From Nonomuraea thailandensis (lineage in GTDB: Bacteria; Actinomycetota; Actinomycetes; Streptosporangiales; Streptosporangiaceae), in contig NZ_JAMZEB010000002.1 in assembly GCF_024172165.1 (NCBI RefSeq), forward strand, positions 4,051,501 through 4,115,500: a DNA stretch of 64,000 nt, given 5' to 3'. Positions 1 to 9,024 of this stretch are shown in pieces. Position 1 is the stretch's first letter. Each line of letters starts with the position of its first letter. The translations under genes and the position numbers were made by a program. The notes under the pieces were generated by a model. The model was given only the letters and a program-made list of their open reading frames with translations, had not been told where the DNA came from and searched no databases.

Positions 1-568
1 GCTCGCACAGCTCGCGCAGGGTGACCGCCCGGCCGCGCGCCAGCGGATGGCCCGGCGGGACGGCGGCGACGAGCCGTTCCTCGATGATCGTCAGCGTCTC
101 CAGCCCGTCGGGGGTGGCGGTGGTGGTGCCGATGAGCGCCAGGTCGAGGGTGCCGTCGCGGACGGCCTCCGCGAGCCGGTCGGAGTTGTCCTCGATCAGG
201 GAGAGCTCGACGCCGGGGTGCGCCGCGTGGAAGGCGGCCAGCGCGTCGAACAGCGGCGTGACCGTGCAACCGATCACCATGCCGATCGTCAGCCGCCCCC
301 TGATCAGGCCGGTGACCTCTCCCACGGCCTGGCCGACCGCCCCGGCGGCGGCCAGGGCCGCGCGGGCGTGCTCGAGCGCCGCCTTGCCGGCGACGGTGAG
401 GGTGGCCGCGCGGGCCGAACGGTCGAACAGCTCGGCGCCGAGCTCGCGTTCGAGCCGGCGGATCTGGGCGCTGACGCCGGACTGGCTGATGTGCACCCGC
501 TCGGCGGCGCGGGTGAAGCTCTGCTCCTCGGCGACCGCCACGAAGTATTCGAGCTGCCTCAGTTCCAT
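1..568 (-). CDS. LysR-family transcriptional regulator (3' part outside window)
   Basis: About 189 residues are visible, from an ATG at 568 to the window edge, so the C-terminal part of the effector domain is missing. The N-terminus MELRQLEYFVAVAEE and the following SFTRAAERVHISQSGVSAQI are the classical LysR winged-helix DNA-binding region (about residues 1-60), followed by the start of the periplasmic-binding-like effector domain (GRLTIGMVIG near residue 90). It is transcribed away from the SnoaL-like gene at 665 across a 96-bp gap, the arrangement LysR proteins often have with a target gene. The effector and target are not evident from sequence; regulation of the neighbour is inference. 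Confidence 0.9.
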   Translation of the reverse strand, partial: MELRQLEYFVAVAEEQSFTRAAERVHISQSGVSAQIRRLERELGAELFDRSARAATLTVAGKAALEHARAALAAAGAVGQAVGEVTGLIRGRLTIGMVIGCTVTPLFDALAAFHAAHPGVELSLIEDNSDRLAEAVRDGTLDLALIGTTTATPDGLETLTIIEERLVAAVPPGHPLARGRAVTLRELCE

Positions 569-664
569 AACCAGGAATTCTAGATGCCATCAGAACCAGC
601 TGTTGGACTTCTGGATCCGGCGTCGGCAGGCTGGAGGAACCGAGACAGGAAGAGGACAGACACC

Positions 665-1030
665 ATGACCGAGTACGAGAAGGCCATGCGGCCGGAGGAC
701 ATCACCCGGCTGTTCGTCGAGCGTTCCAACGCCGGTGACGCAGCCGGGGTCGCCGCGCTGTACGAGGAGGACGCGGTGATCGCGTACCCGCCGGGCAGCC
801 GGACCGTCGGCCGCGCGGCCATCCAGGAGCTGTGGGAGAAGGTCCTGGCAGGCAGGCCGCGCTTCGAGCCCGAGCAGCCGCTGCCGACGCTGGTCAGCGG
901 CGAGCTCGCCCTCACCTCCACCCCGCCCCGGGACGGGGCCGGCGCCCGGGCCCAGGTCGTCCGCCGCCAGCCGGACGGGAGCTGGCTGCGCGTGCTCGAC
1001 CAGCCCGAGTTCGTCACCCCCGGCCGCTGA
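665..1030 (+). CDS. SnoaL/NTF2-like small protein
   Basis: A 121-aa protein with the compact alpha+beta cone layout of SnoaL/ketosteroid-isomerase-like proteins: an N-terminal helix (ITRLFVERSNAGDAAGVAAL), then YEEDAVIAYPPG and a C-terminal strand pair ending in DGSWLRVLDQPEF. The start at 665 is chosen because AGGAAGAGG lies about 8 bases upstream; the frame is open further up but without a better ribosome site. Such proteins are usually cytoplasmic isomerases, hydrolases or orphan pocket proteins, and no catalytic residue can be assigned here. It is divergent from the LysR gene and may be its target. The specific reaction is unknown. Confidence 0.8.
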   Translation: MTEYEKAMRPEDITRLFVERSNAGDAAGVAALYEEDAVIAYPPGSRTVGRAAIQELWEKVLAGRPRFEPEQPLPTLVSGELALTSTPPRDGAGARAQVVRRQPDGSWLRVLDQPEFVTPGR

Positions 1031-1068
1031 CGGCCCCGCCGATCGGCTGCGGCGGGGGCGCGCGTCGT

Positions 1069-4000
1069 TCACGAAGCGAGCGTGATCTCCGCCAGCTCCT
1101 GCCAGTCCCGCTGCTGACCGTCACGAACCGCCTCGGCGAACGCCGCCTCACCGAGCCGGTCGCGCGCTTCCGCCGTGATCCTGGAGACGTCCGGCAGCGA
1201 GAGGTCCGGCGTGCCGCGCACGGCCTCGCTCGCCGCGAGCAGCCGCACGGCCTGCTCGTCCTGCCCCTGCCGCAGCGCGAGGTCGGCGATGCCGACCAGC
1301 AACTCGGCGATCATCGGCGGGTACGGCTGCTCCATGGCCCTGCGGAACGCCGCGGCCCGGTGCCCCCGCGCCTCCTCGAGGTCCTCGGCGAGGTAACCCT
1401 GGATGTCCATGACCTGGATGTGGACGGCGTCGCCCACGTCCGCCCCGCCCAGCATCGCCTGCACCGCGGCCAGGTGCTCGCGCGCCTCGGCGGGCTCGCC
1501 GCGCCAGCGGGCCAGTTGCGCCTTCGACAGGGCCAGCCCGGCGAGGGTCCCCGGCCAGGTGATCCCGGCCGCGGACCGCTCCGCCGCCGCCAGGGCCGCC
1601 GCGCCGGCCCGCTCGTCGCCGAGCAGCCAGTACAGCTGCGCCTCCCGCGTCCGCAGCCCGACCACGTCCTCGCCCGCGCCGACCTCGGCCAGCGCCACGG
1701 CGGCCTCGTCGTAGTGCTCGCACGCGCTCGCGAACTCGCCGCGCAGAGAGAGCCGATCGGCCCGGAACGTCAGCGCCAGCGAGATCCCCCACCGGTCACC
1801 CAGGGCGCGGAACTCGTTCAGGCCGATCTCGAGGTCGGTGTCCACGTCGGTCTCGTCTCGGTACAGCGTGAGCCGGAACCTGGCGCGGCTGAGCCTGGCC
1901 TGCGCGCGCACCCACGGATCGTCGTCGGCGACGAGCGGGTCGAACGCGGGCAGGACCTCCGCCGGGTTCTCCAGCAGCCGCTCCAGCGGCGCGACGAACC
2001 CGACCATCGGGCTGCGGTGCTCCGGCTTGGCGAACCGGTGCGCCTCCTCGATCCACCGGCGCGCCTGGAACTGGTCGCCGCCAGGGCCCGAGGAGATGAA
2101 CACCGCCAGCACCGTGTACGCCAGCGCCCGCACCTCGTCGGGCACCTCACCCGGCAGCGAGGCCGCCGCGACGCCCAGCTCCGTGCCCTCGGCCCGGTGC
2201 CCGCTGAGGAACCAGTACCAGCCCGACGCCCCGACCAGCCGCATGGCCTCCTCGGCCCAGCCCTCGGCGATCGCTCCGCGCAGGGCCACGCTCATGTTGT
2301 CGTGCTCGGTCTGGAGCGTGGACAGCCATTCCATCTGCTCGGCCCGCCGCAGGTGCGGATCGGCCGTCTCGGCCAGCTCGACGAAGTAGGCCAGGTGCGC
2401 CCGCCGCGCCGCCTCGCTCTCGCCGGCTTCGGCGAGCCGGTGCGCCGCGTACTCCCTGATGGTGTCGAGCATCCGGTAACGCGGCAGGTCGTCGCCGTCG
2501 GCGACCAGCAGCGACTTCTCGATCAGCGCGGTCAGCACGTCGAGCACCGGCTCGCCCGCGTACGTGTCGCCGCCGCACACGCGCTCGGCCGCTTCCAGGC
2601 TCGCCCCGCCGGAGAACACCGACAGCCGCCGCAGCACCCCGCGCTCGGCCTCGCTCAGCAGGTCCCAGCTCCAGTCGACGACCGCGCGCAGCGTCTTGTG
2701 CCGGGCCAGCGCCGTCCGGCTGCCGCTGGTCAGCAGGCGGAACCGGTCGTCGAGCCGGCGGGCGAGCTGGTCGACGGACATCGTACGCAGCCGCGCGGCG
2801 GCCAGCTCGATCGCCAGCGGGATCCCGTCCAGCGCCCGGCAGATCCCCGCCATGACCGCCAGGGTCTGCGTGTCGGAGCCGATGTCCTTGCGCACCAGAG
2901 CCGCGCGGTCCCGCAGCAGCCGCACCGCCGGCGAGGCGCCGACCTCTTCGGCGCCCGCCCCCCGCCCGGGCAGCGCGAGCGGCTCGACCTGCCACAGCAC
3001 CTCGCCCGTGATGCCCAGCGGCTCCCTGCTCGTCGCCAGGATCCGCAGCCGGCGGCACTCTCCCAGCAGCCGGTCCGCGAACTCCGCGGCCTCCTCGATC
3101 ACGTGCTCGCAGTTGTCCAGGATCAGCAGGATCGTCCGCTCCCGGATCGCGGAGACGAGCCGGTCCATCGGCTCCCCGCCGCGCGCGCCGCCCAGCACGG
3201 CCTGGTCGCGCAGGCCGATCACGGTGAGGGTGGCCTGTGCCAGCTCGCCGCCCGCCCGCACCGGCGCCAGCTCGACCAGCCACGCGCCGTCCGGCAGCTC
3301 GGCCAGCATCCTGCGGGCGGTCTCCGTGGCCAGCCGCGTCTTGCCGGAGCCGCCCGGCCCCGTGAGCGTGACCAGCCGGTGCTTGACGGCCAGACCGGCC
3401 ACCGTGGCGACGTCGTCGTCCTTGCCGACGAAGCTCGTCAGCTCGGCGCGCAGGTTCGTCCTGCGGTTCTCCGCCCGCTCGCCCAGCTCGCCCCGCAGCA
3501 ACGCGGTGTGCAGCGCCGACAGCTCCGCCGACGGATCGGCGCCCAGCTCCTCGGCCAGCAGCTCCCGCGTGCGCTGGTAGACGGTCAGCGCCTCGTTCCC
3601 GCGGCCGGCCTCGGCCAGCGCCCGCATCAACGCCGCCACGAACCCCTCGCGCAGCGGATACGTGGCGACGAGCGCGGTCAGCTCGGAGACCAGCTCGGAG
3701 CCGCGGCCGAGCCGGATGTCGGCGTCCACGCGGTCGCCGAGCGCGGCCATGTGCAGCTCGTCCAGCCGCGCGACGGCCGCGCCGAACAGCTCGCTGTCCC
3801 GCAGCGCGATGTCCGCCATCGCCGAACCCCGCCACAGCTCCAGCGCCGAACGCAGCAGCTCGGCCCGCTCCGCGGGCTCCGCCCCGCGCGCCTGCCCGAC
3901 GAACTGCTCGAACCGCCACACGTCCACGGCCTCGGGAGCGACCACCAGCCGGTACCCGCCCGCGTCGGCCGCGATCACACCGTCCGGCAGCACTCTGCGC

Positions 4001-4218
4001 AGCCTCGACACCAACGCCTGGAGGGCGTTCACCTCGTCCGAGGGCGGCTGCTCCCCCCAGATCCACTCGACCAGCCTCGCCCGCGTGACGATCCGCCCGG
4101 GCTCCAGGGCGAGCGCGGCCAGCAGGCCGCGCAGCCGAGCTCCGGGGACCTCCACCACGGCCCCGTCACGGTCCCTGACCTCGAACGGTCCTAGCAATCC
4201 GACTCGCACGCCAGCCAT
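1069..4218 (-). CDS. AfsR/SARP-type regulator with NB-ARC ATPase domain
   Basis: A 1049-aa protein. Residues about 1-95 are an OmpR-like winged helix (VRVGLLGPFEVRD start), about 95-245 the bacterial transcriptional activator domain (BTAD), and about 260-550 an NB-ARC/AAA+ ATPase with Walker A GPGGSGKT near residue 285 and Walker B TILLILDNCEH near 365. The C-terminal half is helical repeat (TPR-like). This is the classic architecture of large SARP regulators of secondary metabolism and development. No biosynthetic cluster lies next to it in the window, so its target is unknown. It ends 39 bp from the convergent SnoaL gene. Length and domains look complete. Confidence 0.92.
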   Translation of the reverse strand: MAGVRVGLLGPFEVRDRDGAVVEVPGARLRGLLAALALEPGRIVTRARLVEWIWGEQPPSDEVNALQALVSRLRRVLPDGVIAADAGGYRLVVAPEAVDVWRFEQFVGQARGAEPAERAELLRSALELWRGSAMADIALRDSELFGAAVARLDELHMAALGDRVDADIRLGRGSELVSELTALVATYPLREGFVAALMRALAEAGRGNEALTVYQRTRELLAEELGADPSAELSALHTALLRGELGERAENRRTNLRAELTSFVGKDDDVATVAGLAVKHRLVTLTGPGGSGKTRLATETARRMLAELPDGAWLVELAPVRAGGELAQATLTVIGLRDQAVLGGARGGEPMDRLVSAIRERTILLILDNCEHVIEEAAEFADRLLGECRRLRILATSREPLGITGEVLWQVEPLALPGRGAGAEEVGASPAVRLLRDRAALVRKDIGSDTQTLAVMAGICRALDGIPLAIELAAARLRTMSVDQLARRLDDRFRLLTSGSRTALARHKTLRAVVDWSWDLLSEAERGVLRRLSVFSGGASLEAAERVCGGDTYAGEPVLDVLTALIEKSLLVADGDDLPRYRMLDTIREYAAHRLAEAGESEAARRAHLAYFVELAETADPHLRRAEQMEWLSTLQTEHDNMSVALRGAIAEGWAEEAMRLVGASGWYWFLSGHRAEGTELGVAAASLPGEVPDEVRALAYTVLAVFISSGPGGDQFQARRWIEEAHRFAKPEHRSPMVGFVAPLERLLENPAEVLPAFDPLVADDDPWVRAQARLSRARFRLTLYRDETDVDTDLEIGLNEFRALGDRWGISLALTFRADRLSLRGEFASACEHYDEAAVALAEVGAGEDVVGLRTREAQLYWLLGDERAGAAALAAAERSAAGITWPGTLAGLALSKAQLARWRGEPAEAREHLAAVQAMLGGADVGDAVHIQVMDIQGYLAEDLEEARGHRAAAFRRAMEQPYPPMIAELLVGIADLALRQGQDEQAVRLLAASEAVRGTPDLSLPDVSRITAEARDRLGEAAFAEAVRDGQQRDWQELAEITLAS

Positions 4219-4583
4219 TGTGCCGAACCATGACGATCCCGACGAACCGCCACCGCTCCCAGCCTGCTGGTACGACGGATCTTCACCGGACCGTTATCAC
4301 CGGCCGTCCGGTCCGCGGCCCCAGGACGCCACCCGGTCGTGGATCGCCCGCAGCCACGAGCGGGATGCCGGGGCACTCATTCCTCGGCGACTCCCAGTCG
4401 ATCACCCGGCGGGCGGGGCCCGGGACGCCGACCGGGCGTACGGCGCCCGGCCGAGCCACATCCTCCGGCTCCCGCGATCATGCGGATTGCAGTCGCCGTG
4501 CAAGCGCCGCCTGATCGACTGGCCGCATCGGAACGGACCAGGCCGGCCCCCATCGAGCCGGCCCTTCAGCGTGAGGTAGCAGG
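4219..4583. other. Intergenic region without a recognised gene
   Basis: 365 bp between the divergent AfsR-like gene and the small membrane protein gene. Short open frames are present but lack ribosome sites and family resemblance. It presumably holds both promoters; no convincing -35/-10 pair, repeat or hairpin was found. Confidence 0.5.
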
Positions 4584-5042
4584 ATGGCGTCGACAGTCTT
4601 CGGAACCACGGCCGTGATCGCGCTGGTCGTGGGTGTGGTGCTGTTCCTCAGGCTGAGGCGCAAGCCGGAGACCCGGGCCGGGGCGTACATCAGCGCGACG
4701 GTCCTGTTCCTGGGCGCGGGCATGCTCGCCATGGGCTCCATCTCGTTCGGCAGCCTGGAGGCAGCCGCGCTGCGGACGTTCACGGAGCAGGAGCGCGGGG
4801 CGGCCATGCCGTGCCAGGCGGCGGTGCTGGGGGCCGAGGAGACGTCCAACAAGCTCAACGGGCGCTACATCTGGCTGCTGCGGCTGCGCGTCACCCCTCA
4901 GGCCGGCGGCCCGTACGAGATCGAGCGCACCGCCCGGCTCACCTGGTCCATGGGCGAACGCCTGGAGCGGGGCAACATGGTGCTCCCCTGCCTGGTGGCG
5001 CGCACCGACCACACCCGGATCGAGATCCCGGCCCTGGCCTGA
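4584..5042 (+). CDS. Small membrane protein of unknown function
   Basis: 152 aa with two hydrophobic segments, about residues 5-23 (GTTAVIALVVGVVLFLRL) and 34-52 (AYISATVLFLGAGMLAMGS), followed by a soluble domain of about 95 residues, probably beta-rich (YIWLLRLRVTP, GPYEIERTARL). A GTGAGG-type ribosome site precedes the ATG. The layout resembles actinobacterial DUF3592-like proteins, which carry a small extracytoplasmic domain between or after membrane helices, but I cannot assign the family firmly. It stands alone, with the sigma factor gene 115 bp downstream. Confidence 0.7.
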   Translation: MASTVFGTTAVIALVVGVVLFLRLRRKPETRAGAYISATVLFLGAGMLAMGSISFGSLEAAALRTFTEQERGAAMPCQAAVLGAEETSNKLNGRYIWLLRLRVTPQAGGPYEIERTARLTWSMGERLERGNMVLPCLVARTDHTRIEIPALA

Positions 5043-5157
5043 GGATTCACGGCGGAGCGCGGGCGCCGGAAAAATCCCGCGCGAAGACCGACCGGTTCAC
5101 GCGGCTCCCGGTGTCCATCCATGCGTGGACAGGCATGACGAGAGACCAGGAGCCACC

Positions 5158-6213
5158 ATGCGAGGGATCCCGCCGGGCGGGGCCGCCGACGCCCCCGCCG
5201 ATCTGCTGGGGCCGGCGCGCGCAGGAGACGGCGAGGCGTTCCGCAGGCTGATCGAGCCGTACCGGCGGGAGCTGCAGGTGCACTGTTACCGCATCCTCGG
5301 CTCGGTGCAGGACGCCGAGGATCTGCTGCAGGAGACGCTGCTGGCGGCGTGGCGCGGCATCGGCGGCTACGAGGAGCGCGCGTCGCTGCGGACGTGGCTC
5401 TACCGGATCGCGACCAACCGCTGTCTGAACGCGTCGCGGGCCGGCGGGCGCCGCCCGCAGGAGGTGGCGGCGGCCTACCGGGCGGAGGTGCCCATGCCCG
5501 AGCCGTCACGCCGCCGGGAGGAGCCGAGCTGGCTGGAGCCGTACCCGGATGTGCTGCTCGGCGAGCTCGCCGACCAGGTGCCGGGGCCGGAGGCCCGCTA
5601 CGAGCTCAGGGAGTCGGTGTCGCTGGCGTTCCTGGCGGCGTTGCAGCAGCTGCCGCCGAGGCAGCGGGCCGTGCTGGTGCTGCGGGACGTGCTGGGCTTC
5701 CGCGCCGCCGAGGTGGCGGCCATGCTCGACACGACCGAGAACGCGGTGACGATGGCGCTGAAGCGAGCGCGGGCCACGCTGGCGAGCGAGTTGCCCGGCT
5801 CCGGCCGGGAGAGCGGCCCGCTGCCGGACTCTCCGCAGGAACGCCGGATCGTGGAGGAGTTCAGCCGCGCGCTCGAGGCCGGGGACGTGGACGCCATCGT
5901 CGCCATGCTGACGGACGACGCGTGGCTGACGATGCCGCCGATGCCACTGGAGTACCAGGGCCCGGCTGCCATCGGGCAGTTCCTGGCCACGGTCGCGGTG
6001 CGCGGCTGCCGGCGCTACGTGCTGGTCCCGACCAGGGCGAACGGCCAGCCAGCGTTCGGCTGCTACCTGCGCGACCCGCGCACCCCGGTCCTGCACGCGC
6101 ACGGCCTGCTCGTGCTGACCCTGGCCGGGGAGCGCATCCGCGCGCTGACGCGCTTCCACGACAACTCGTACCTGCCGATGTTCGGCCTGCCCCGGTCGCT
6201 GCCCGGCCGCTGA
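5158..6213 (+). CDS. ECF sigma factor, SigG/TIGR02960-like, with SnoaL-like tail
   Basis: 351 aa from the ATG at 5158, which has AGGAGCC just upstream; a GTG 33 bases earlier is a less likely start. Region 2 (about residues 25-95) contains QVHCYRILGSVQDAEDLLQE and LRTWLYRIATNRCLN; region 4 (about 160-215) contains LPPRQRAVLVLRDVLGF and ENAVTMALKRAR. Residues about 225-345 form an extra SnoaL-like domain, typical of the SigG and SigJ/ECF41 types, which in relatives modulates sigma activity instead of a membrane anti-sigma factor. The MFS exporter and lyase genes follow closely on the same strand, so co-transcription and control of these genes is plausible. No anti-sigma gene is adjacent. Confidence 0.9.
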   Translation: MRGIPPGGAADAPADLLGPARAGDGEAFRRLIEPYRRELQVHCYRILGSVQDAEDLLQETLLAAWRGIGGYEERASLRTWLYRIATNRCLNASRAGGRRPQEVAAAYRAEVPMPEPSRRREEPSWLEPYPDVLLGELADQVPGPEARYELRESVSLAFLAALQQLPPRQRAVLVLRDVLGFRAAEVAAMLDTTENAVTMALKRARATLASELPGSGRESGPLPDSPQERRIVEEFSRALEAGDVDAIVAMLTDDAWLTMPPMPLEYQGPAAIGQFLATVAVRGCRRYVLVPTRANGQPAFGCYLRDPRTPVLHAHGLLVLTLAGERIRALTRFHDNSYLPMFGLPRSLPGR

Positions 6214-6234
6214 TCGCGCGAGCGCGGAGGGAAC

Positions 6235-7647
6235 ATGACATCGAAACAGGCATGGGGGCTGGGGCTCGCCTCCCTGGCGTCGTTCATGATGGCCCTGGAC
6301 AGCCTGGTGGTGACGACGGCGCTGGGCACCATCCGGCAGGATCTGACGGCCTCGATCGAGGCACTCGAGTGGGTGGTCAACGCCTACAGCCTGACGCTCG
6401 CGGTGCTGCTGCCGACCGGCGCCGCGCTCGGTGACCGGTACGGCCGCCGCCGCATGTTCGCGGCCGGGCTGGCGGTGTTCACCGTCGCCTCGGCGGCGTG
6501 CGCGCTGTCTCCCGGCATCGGCACGCTCATCGTGTCCCGGGCGTTGCAGGGCGCCGGCGCCGCGATGGTGCTGCCGCTGTCGCTCACCCTGGTCAGCGCG
6601 CTCTTCCCGCCGCGGGAGCGCGGCAGGGCGATGGGGCTGTACCTGGGCATCACGGGGCTGGCCACGTTCAGCGGGCCGTTCGTCGGCGGCGCCATCGCCG
6701 AGGGGCTGGCCTGGCAGTGGATCTTCTGGGTGAACCTGCCGATCGGCCTGATCGCGATCCTGCTCACGACGCTGCGGGTGGAGGAGAGCCGGGGCCCGGG
6801 CGGGCGGTTCGACCTGGGCGGGGTGGTGCTCGTGAGCGCGGGCGCGTTCGGCGTGGTCTGGGCTCTGGTGCGCGGGAACGCGGCGGGCTGGGGCAGCGCG
6901 GAGGTGCTGGGGGCGCTGCTGCTGGGCCTCGCCCTGGTGGTGGCGTTCGTGCTGTGGGAACGGCGGGCCGAGGCGCCGATGTTGCCGATGCGCCTGTTCC
7001 GGCTGCGGGCGTTCGCCACCGCCAATCCGGCGAACTTCCTGGTGTTCGCCTCGCTGTACGGCACGATGTTCTTCCTCGCGCAGTACTTCCAGATCGTCCA
7101 CGGCGACGGGCCGCTCGTCGCCGGCCTGCGGCTGATGCCGTGGACCGCGACGCTGATGATCTGCGCGCCGATCGCCGGCCGGCTGGCCGACAGGGTGGGC
7201 GAGCGCACGTTCGTGGTGAGCGGCCTGCTGCTCCAGACGCTCGGCATGGGCTGGATCGCCCTGGTCGCCGGCCCCGGCACCGGCTACCTCGAACTGCTGC
7301 CCGCGCTGATCATCGGCTCGGCCGGGCTGACCATGGCCATGCCGGCCGCGCAGAAGGCGGTGGTCGGCGCGGTGCGCCCGCACGAGATCGGGCAGGCGTC
7401 CGGCGCTTTCATGACGCTGCGCATCTTCGGCGGGGTGTTCGGCGTGTCCGTCGCGGTCGCGGTCTTCGCGAGTGCGGGCGGTTACGCCTCACCCCAGGAG
7501 TTCGGTACGGGGTTCGCCGCGGGCATGGGCGCGGTCACCGTGCTCGCGTTCCTCGGCATGCTCGTCGCCCTCGGCATGCCGGGCCGGCGACCGGCCGCCG
7601 CGGCGGCACCACCGATGACCCGAGAGAGGGAGGAAGTTCATGAGTGA
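6235..7647 (+). CDS. MFS transporter, DHA2 (EmrB/QacA) family
   Basis: 470 aa with about 14 hydrophobic segments. The motif LGDRYGRRRMF near residue 65 is MFS motif A, and SRALQGAGAAMVLPLSLTLV is the typical motif C-like region of the drug:H+ antiporter-2 group. A GGAGGG ribosome site precedes the ATG. It lies 21 bp after the sigma factor gene and overlaps the lyase gene by 8 bp, suggesting one operon. Family members export drugs or metabolites across the cytoplasmic membrane with proton influx; the substrate cannot be read from sequence. Confidence 0.92.
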   Translation: MTSKQAWGLGLASLASFMMALDSLVVTTALGTIRQDLTASIEALEWVVNAYSLTLAVLLPTGAALGDRYGRRRMFAAGLAVFTVASAACALSPGIGTLIVSRALQGAGAAMVLPLSLTLVSALFPPRERGRAMGLYLGITGLATFSGPFVGGAIAEGLAWQWIFWVNLPIGLIAILLTTLRVEESRGPGGRFDLGGVVLVSAGAFGVVWALVRGNAAGWGSAEVLGALLLGLALVVAFVLWERRAEAPMLPMRLFRLRAFATANPANFLVFASLYGTMFFLAQYFQIVHGDGPLVAGLRLMPWTATLMICAPIAGRLADRVGERTFVVSGLLLQTLGMGWIALVAGPGTGYLELLPALIIGSAGLTMAMPAAQKAVVGAVRPHEIGQASGAFMTLRIFGGVFGVSVAVAVFASAGGYASPQEFGTGFAAGMGAVTVLAFLGMLVALGMPGRRPAAAAAPPMTREREEVHE

Positions 7648-8413
7648 CACGTCTCGCCCGGCAGTCCTTCGGGAGCTGCACGTGCCCGGTGATCCGCTCG
7701 TGCTGCCCAACGTCTGGGACGCCGCCTCGGCCCGGATGGCGGAGGCGGCCGGCTTCCCCGCCGTGGCCACGAGCAGCGCGGCCACGGCCGCGGTGCTCGG
7801 TCACGACGACGGTGAGGGGGCGCCGGTCGCCGAGGTGCTGGCCGCGGCCGCCCGGATCGTCCGCGCGGTGCGTGTGCCGGTGACGGTCGACTTCGAGCGC
7901 GGCTACGGGCTCGCGCCGGCCGAGCTGGTCGAGCGGTTCGCGGCGACCGGGGCCGCCGGGTTGAACCTGGAGGACTCGCACCCGGCGAGCGGCGACATGA
8001 TCGACGTCGGCGAGCAGGCGGACTTCCTGTCCGCGGTGCGCGAGACGGCGGCGTCGCTGGGCGTGGACCTGGTGATCAACGCGCGTACGGACCTGTTCCT
8101 GCGCCGGCCCGTACCGCCGGAGGCTCAGCTCTCCGGCACGCTGGAGCGCGCCCGCCGCTACCTGGCGGCCGGCGCGGACTGCGTCTACCCGATCGGCGCC
8201 GGGGATCCGGAGGTGATCCGGGCACTGTCCGGGGGCGTTGCCGGCCCCGTCAACGTCGCGTACGGGAACGGGAAGCTCACGCGGGCCGAGCTCGCCGCGC
8301 TGGGCGTCGCGCGGGTGAGCTTCGGGCCGGCGCTGCAACGGCACCTGTACGGCACGTTCGCCGCGGCGATCTTCTCGGCCGTCGCCTCCGGCGAGAACCC
8401 CTTCACGCTCTGA
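7640..8413 (+). CDS. Isocitrate lyase/PEP mutase-superfamily protein
   Basis: 257 aa. The opening PLVLPNVWDAASARMAEAAG, the ATSSAA segment, the active-site strand VTVDFERGYG near residue 85 and the NARTD motif near residue 134 define the ICL/PEP-mutase superfamily (2-methylisocitrate lyase, oxaloacetate hydrolase, phosphonopyruvate hydrolase, dimethylmalate lyase). The Cys-containing KKCGH loop of true isocitrate lyases is absent, so a C-C lyase or hydrolase acting on a small 2-hydroxy/oxo acid is likely. It overlaps the MFS gene by 8 bp. The substrate is not assignable. A dimethylmalate-lyase-like role would fit the imide/maleate pathway proposed for the island, but the gene lies 12 kb outside it. 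Confidence 0.85.
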   Translation: MSDTSRPAVLRELHVPGDPLVLPNVWDAASARMAEAAGFPAVATSSAATAAVLGHDDGEGAPVAEVLAAAARIVRAVRVPVTVDFERGYGLAPAELVERFAATGAAGLNLEDSHPASGDMIDVGEQADFLSAVRETAASLGVDLVINARTDLFLRRPVPPEAQLSGTLERARRYLAAGADCVYPIGAGDPEVIRALSGGVAGPVNVAYGNGKLTRAELAALGVARVSFGPALQRHLYGTFAAAIFSAVASGENPFTL

Positions 8414-8442
8414 GCCGCCGCGCGCGATCACCGTTCCGTCCG

Positions 8443-8817
8443 GTGGCGGCGGTGGCGATGGACGGCGTGAGCGCATTCGCACCGGGCGGGGGTGACAGCT
8501 CCCTCACCGGCGTCATCGACTGGCTCCTGGCCAACCTCGACCGGCCGGTCTCGATCGGCGAGCTGGCCAGGCGGGCCCTGATGAGCGAGCGCACCTTCAA
8601 CCGCCGCTTCAAGGCCGTCACCGGGACCACGCCCTACTCGTGGCTGCTGACGCGGCGGCTGGAGCGGGCCGCCGCATTACTGGAGACCACGGAACCGTCC
8701 GTCGAAAAAGTCGCCCGGCGTGTCGGTTACAACACGGTCGCGGTCTTCCGCCAGCAGTTCACGAAACGCCACGGCATCGGGCCGCGGGCTTATCGCATGA
8801 AATTCCGTCAGGAATGA
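8443..8817 (+). CDS. AraC-type DNA-binding domain only, probable remnant of a GlxA-like regulator
   Basis: 124 aa from a GTG at 8443 (ATG 8458 also possible; neither has a strong ribosome site). Residues about 25-120 are the double helix-turn-helix of the AraC/XylS family: ASSIGNMENT rests on IGELARRALMSERTFNRRF, PYSWLLTRRLERAAALLE and EKVARRVGYNTVAVFRQQF. GlxA-type regulators of about 320 aa have exactly this C-terminus after a DJ-1/PfpI sensing domain, which is absent here. It is therefore either a truncated gene or a stand-alone DNA-binding protein. A strong terminator follows directly. Confidence 0.75.
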   Translation: MAAVAMDGVSAFAPGGGDSSLTGVIDWLLANLDRPVSIGELARRALMSERTFNRRFKAVTGTTPYSWLLTRRLERAAALLETTEPSVEKVARRVGYNTVAVFRQQFTKRHGIGPRAYRMKFRQE

Positions 8818-8825
8818 GCCGGAAG

Positions 8826-8851
8826 GGCCGCGCGATGGTCGCGCGGCCTTT
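8826..8851 (+). terminator. Rho-independent terminator after the AraC-type gene
   Basis: A perfect 10-bp inverted repeat, GGCCGCGCGA (8826-8835) and TCGCGCGGCC (8839-8848), with a 3-base loop and a TTT run. It begins 9 bp after the stop codon at 8815-8817 and would end the plus-strand sigma/MFS/lyase/AraC unit. Confidence 0.75.
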
Positions 8852-9024
8852 GGCGAGCCGGCTTTCTGCGTGTCTCCGGCGATTCATTCCCCGGCCGGAA
8901 GGGCGGATCCAGGCGCGACCCCCAGGTGACGGTCTCCGAGTACCGCAGCCACCAGGGGACGGAGACGGACGCCGTCTCCCAGCTCGGATTGTCAGCATCC
9001 AGCGTGCTTCCGGCCACTCGTCCG

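Noticed and set aside
832..4194. 1120-aa open frame on the plus strand
   Set aside because: It is the antisense shadow of the AfsR-like gene, with Arg/Pro/Gln-rich composition and no domains; long antisense frames are expected at this GC content.
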